Shown here: positions 62,876-64,000 of the stretch, one piece after another
How positions within the stretch are numbered: position 1 is the stretch's first letter
Layout of the letters: the number at the start of each line of letters is the position of its first letter
Assembly: GCA_030433335.1 (NCBI GenBank)
Contig: JAUILL010000002.1
Span: 62,001 to 126,000, forward strand
DNA length: 64,000 nt
Direction: 5' to 3'
From: Alphaproteobacteria bacterium
GTDB taxonomy: Bacteria > Pseudomonadota > Alphaproteobacteria > Rhodobacterales > Rhodobacteraceae
Made by a program: the position numbers and the translations under genes
The notes under the pieces: model-generated
What the model saw: the letters and a program-made list of their open reading frames with translations, nothing else
The model's database searches: none
Told to the model about the DNA's origin: nothing

Positions 62876-64000
62876 ATGACGAACGTAGTTATCGTATCCG
62901 CCGCGCGTACAGCAGTTGGCAGCTTCCTTGGGTCATTCGCAAACACACCCGCCCACGATCTGGGCTCCACTATGCTGCAAGCCCTGGTAGAGCGTGCAGG
63001 CATCGATAAGAGCGAAGTCTCGGAGACGATTCTCGGTCAGGTGCTGACAGCCGGTCAGGGTCAGAACCCCGCCCGCCAGGCACATATCAACGCAGGTCTG
63101 CCCATCGAAGCAGCCGCTTGGGGCATCAACCAGGTCTGTGGTTCGGGCCTCCGCGCTGTCGCTCTGGGTGCCCAGCACATCATGCTCGGCGACGCGGCGA
63201 TCGTCTGCGCCGGCGGTCAGGAAAACATGTCGATGTCGCCCCACTGCGCGGCACTGCGTCAGGGCCAGAAAATGGGCGACCTGAAGTACATCGACACCAT
63301 GATCAAAGACGGCCTGTGGGACGCGTTCAACGGCTACCACATGGGTCAGACCGCTGAAAACGTTGCGAACCAGTGGCAGATCACCCGCGAAATGCAGGAC
63401 GAATTCGCCGTTGCGTCGCAGAACAAAGCCGAAGCCGCCCAGAAGGCCGGCAAGTTTGCGGACGAAATCGTGCCCTTCACCATCTCGACCCGCAAAGGCG
63501 ACATCATCGTCGACGCAGACGAATACATCCGTCACGGCGCGACCATCGAAGCCATGCAGAAACTGCGCCCCGCCTTCACCAAGGATGGCTCGGTCACTGC
63601 GGCAAACGCTTCGGGCCTGAACGACGGCGCAGCGGGCGTCATGCTGATGACCGCCGAAGAAGCTGAAAAGCGCGGCCTCGAGCCTCTGGCACGCATCGCA
63701 TCCTACGCGACTGCTGGCCTCGACCCCTCGATCATGGGCACCGGCCCGATCCCCGCGTCGAAGAAAGCGCTCGAGAAAGCTGGCTGGAAGGCCGAGGATC
63801 TGGATCTGGTCGAAGCAAACGAAGCTTTCGCCGCTCAGGCCTGCGCAGTGAACAAAGACATGGGCTGGAACCCCGACGTGGTGAACGTGAACGGCGGCGC
63901 AATCGCCATCGGTCACCCCATCGGCGCATCCGGTGCACGTATCCTGAACACCTTGCTGTTCGAAATGAAGCGTCGCGACGCCAAGAAGGGTCTCGCGACT
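62876..64000 (+). CDS. phaA: Acetyl-CoA C-acetyltransferase, 5' part
   Basis: Thiolase that condenses two acetyl-CoA to acetoacetyl-CoA for polyhydroxybutyrate and the ethylmalonyl-CoA pathway. The first 375 codons are present; the stop is outside the window, about 16 residues from the expected end, which is why the ORF track omits it. [21 protein letters not shown] and [16 protein letters not shown] carry the nucleophile Cys; [20 protein letters not shown] has the C-terminal His. The start is ATG 62876. A phaB reductase would be expected downstream. Confidence 0.95.
   Translation, partial: MTNVVIVSAARTAVGSFLGSFANTPAHDLGSTMLQALVERAGIDKSEVSETILGQVLTAGQGQNPARQAHINAGLPIEAAAWGINQVCGSGLRAVALGAQHIMLGDAAIVCAGGQENMSMSPHCAALRQGQKMGDLKYIDTMIKDGLWDAFNGYHMGQTAENVANQWQITREMQDEFAVASQNKAEAAQKAGKFADEIVPFTISTRKGDIIVDADEYIRHGATIEAMQKLRPAFTKDGSVTAANASGLNDGAAGVMLMTAEEAEKRGLEPLARIASYATAGLDPSIMGTGPIPASKKALEKAGWKAEDLDLVEANEAFAAQACAVNKDMGWNPDVVNVNGGAIAIGHPIGASGARILNTLLFEMKRRDAKKGLAT

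Overview
The window is a stretch of chromosome from an alphaproteobacterium of the Rhodobacteraceae (Roseobacter/Rhodobacter group). The call rests on the gene set and its order. Ethylmalonyl-CoA pathway genes (ccrA, ecm, mch and a malyl-CoA thioesterase) are interleaved with sdhCDAB, mdh and sucCDAB-lpdA. SucB has two lipoyl domains, a CobU-type cobalamin gene is present, and GC is about 60 percent with many GTGA and ATGA stop/start overlaps. I saw no tRNA, rRNA, CRISPR array, insertion sequence or prophage. No stretch longer than 300 bases lacks a gene.

Layout. 1-0.9 kb: truncated cobU and a histidine phosphatase. 0.9-6 kb: comM, gshB, yraN, rsmI and an LpoA-like lipoprotein. 6-10.9 kb: glnD, murJ and an HdeD-like protein. 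10.9-15 kb: a rhomboid homologue lacking its catalytic residues, trpS, a UspA protein, a NifU-like protein, tsaB and rimI. 15-20 kb: a four-gene BMP-type (nucleoside-like) ABC importer. 20-24 kb: TSUP permease with a TIGR02186 partner, a RecD-like helicase, and a LuxR regulator without LuxI. 24-28.6 kb: ccrA and ecm (divergent) and deoD. 28.6-30 kb: a DUF1989 protein and two very small genes. 30-34 kb: sdhC-sdhD-sdhA-lipoprotein-sdhB. 34-37.6 kb: mch, a DUF1737 protein, an NnrU-like membrane protein, mcl2 and a TSUP permease. 37.7-49 kb: mdh, a glycosyltransferase, sucC-lipoprotein-sucD-sucA-sucB, a MAPEG protein and lpdA. 49-54 kb: a DUF6636 protein, a MarR-GNAT fusion, plsC, ftsX/ftsE and an MJ0042 zinc-ribbon protein. 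54-64 kb: a DUF4175 protein, lysA, a WYL regulator, argH with a tiny lipoprotein and a DUF2834 protein, a TlpA thioredoxin, tag, an EAL protein, and phaA cut by the window end.

How it works together. PhaA, CcrA, Ecm, Mch and Mcl2 belong to acetyl-CoA assimilation by the ethylmalonyl-CoA route, whose products enter the TCA cycle through Suc, Sdh and Mdh. The most interesting structural signal is a pair of GTGATCAC palindromes exactly 21 bp apart upstream of both the sdh and the suc operons. Nothing in the window looks like a wholly new system. The best leads are regulatory (the paired palindromes, a hairpin that could hide a ribosome binding site, alternative leader hairpins, a structured 3' region behind plsC) and several small lipoproteins embedded in metabolic operons.
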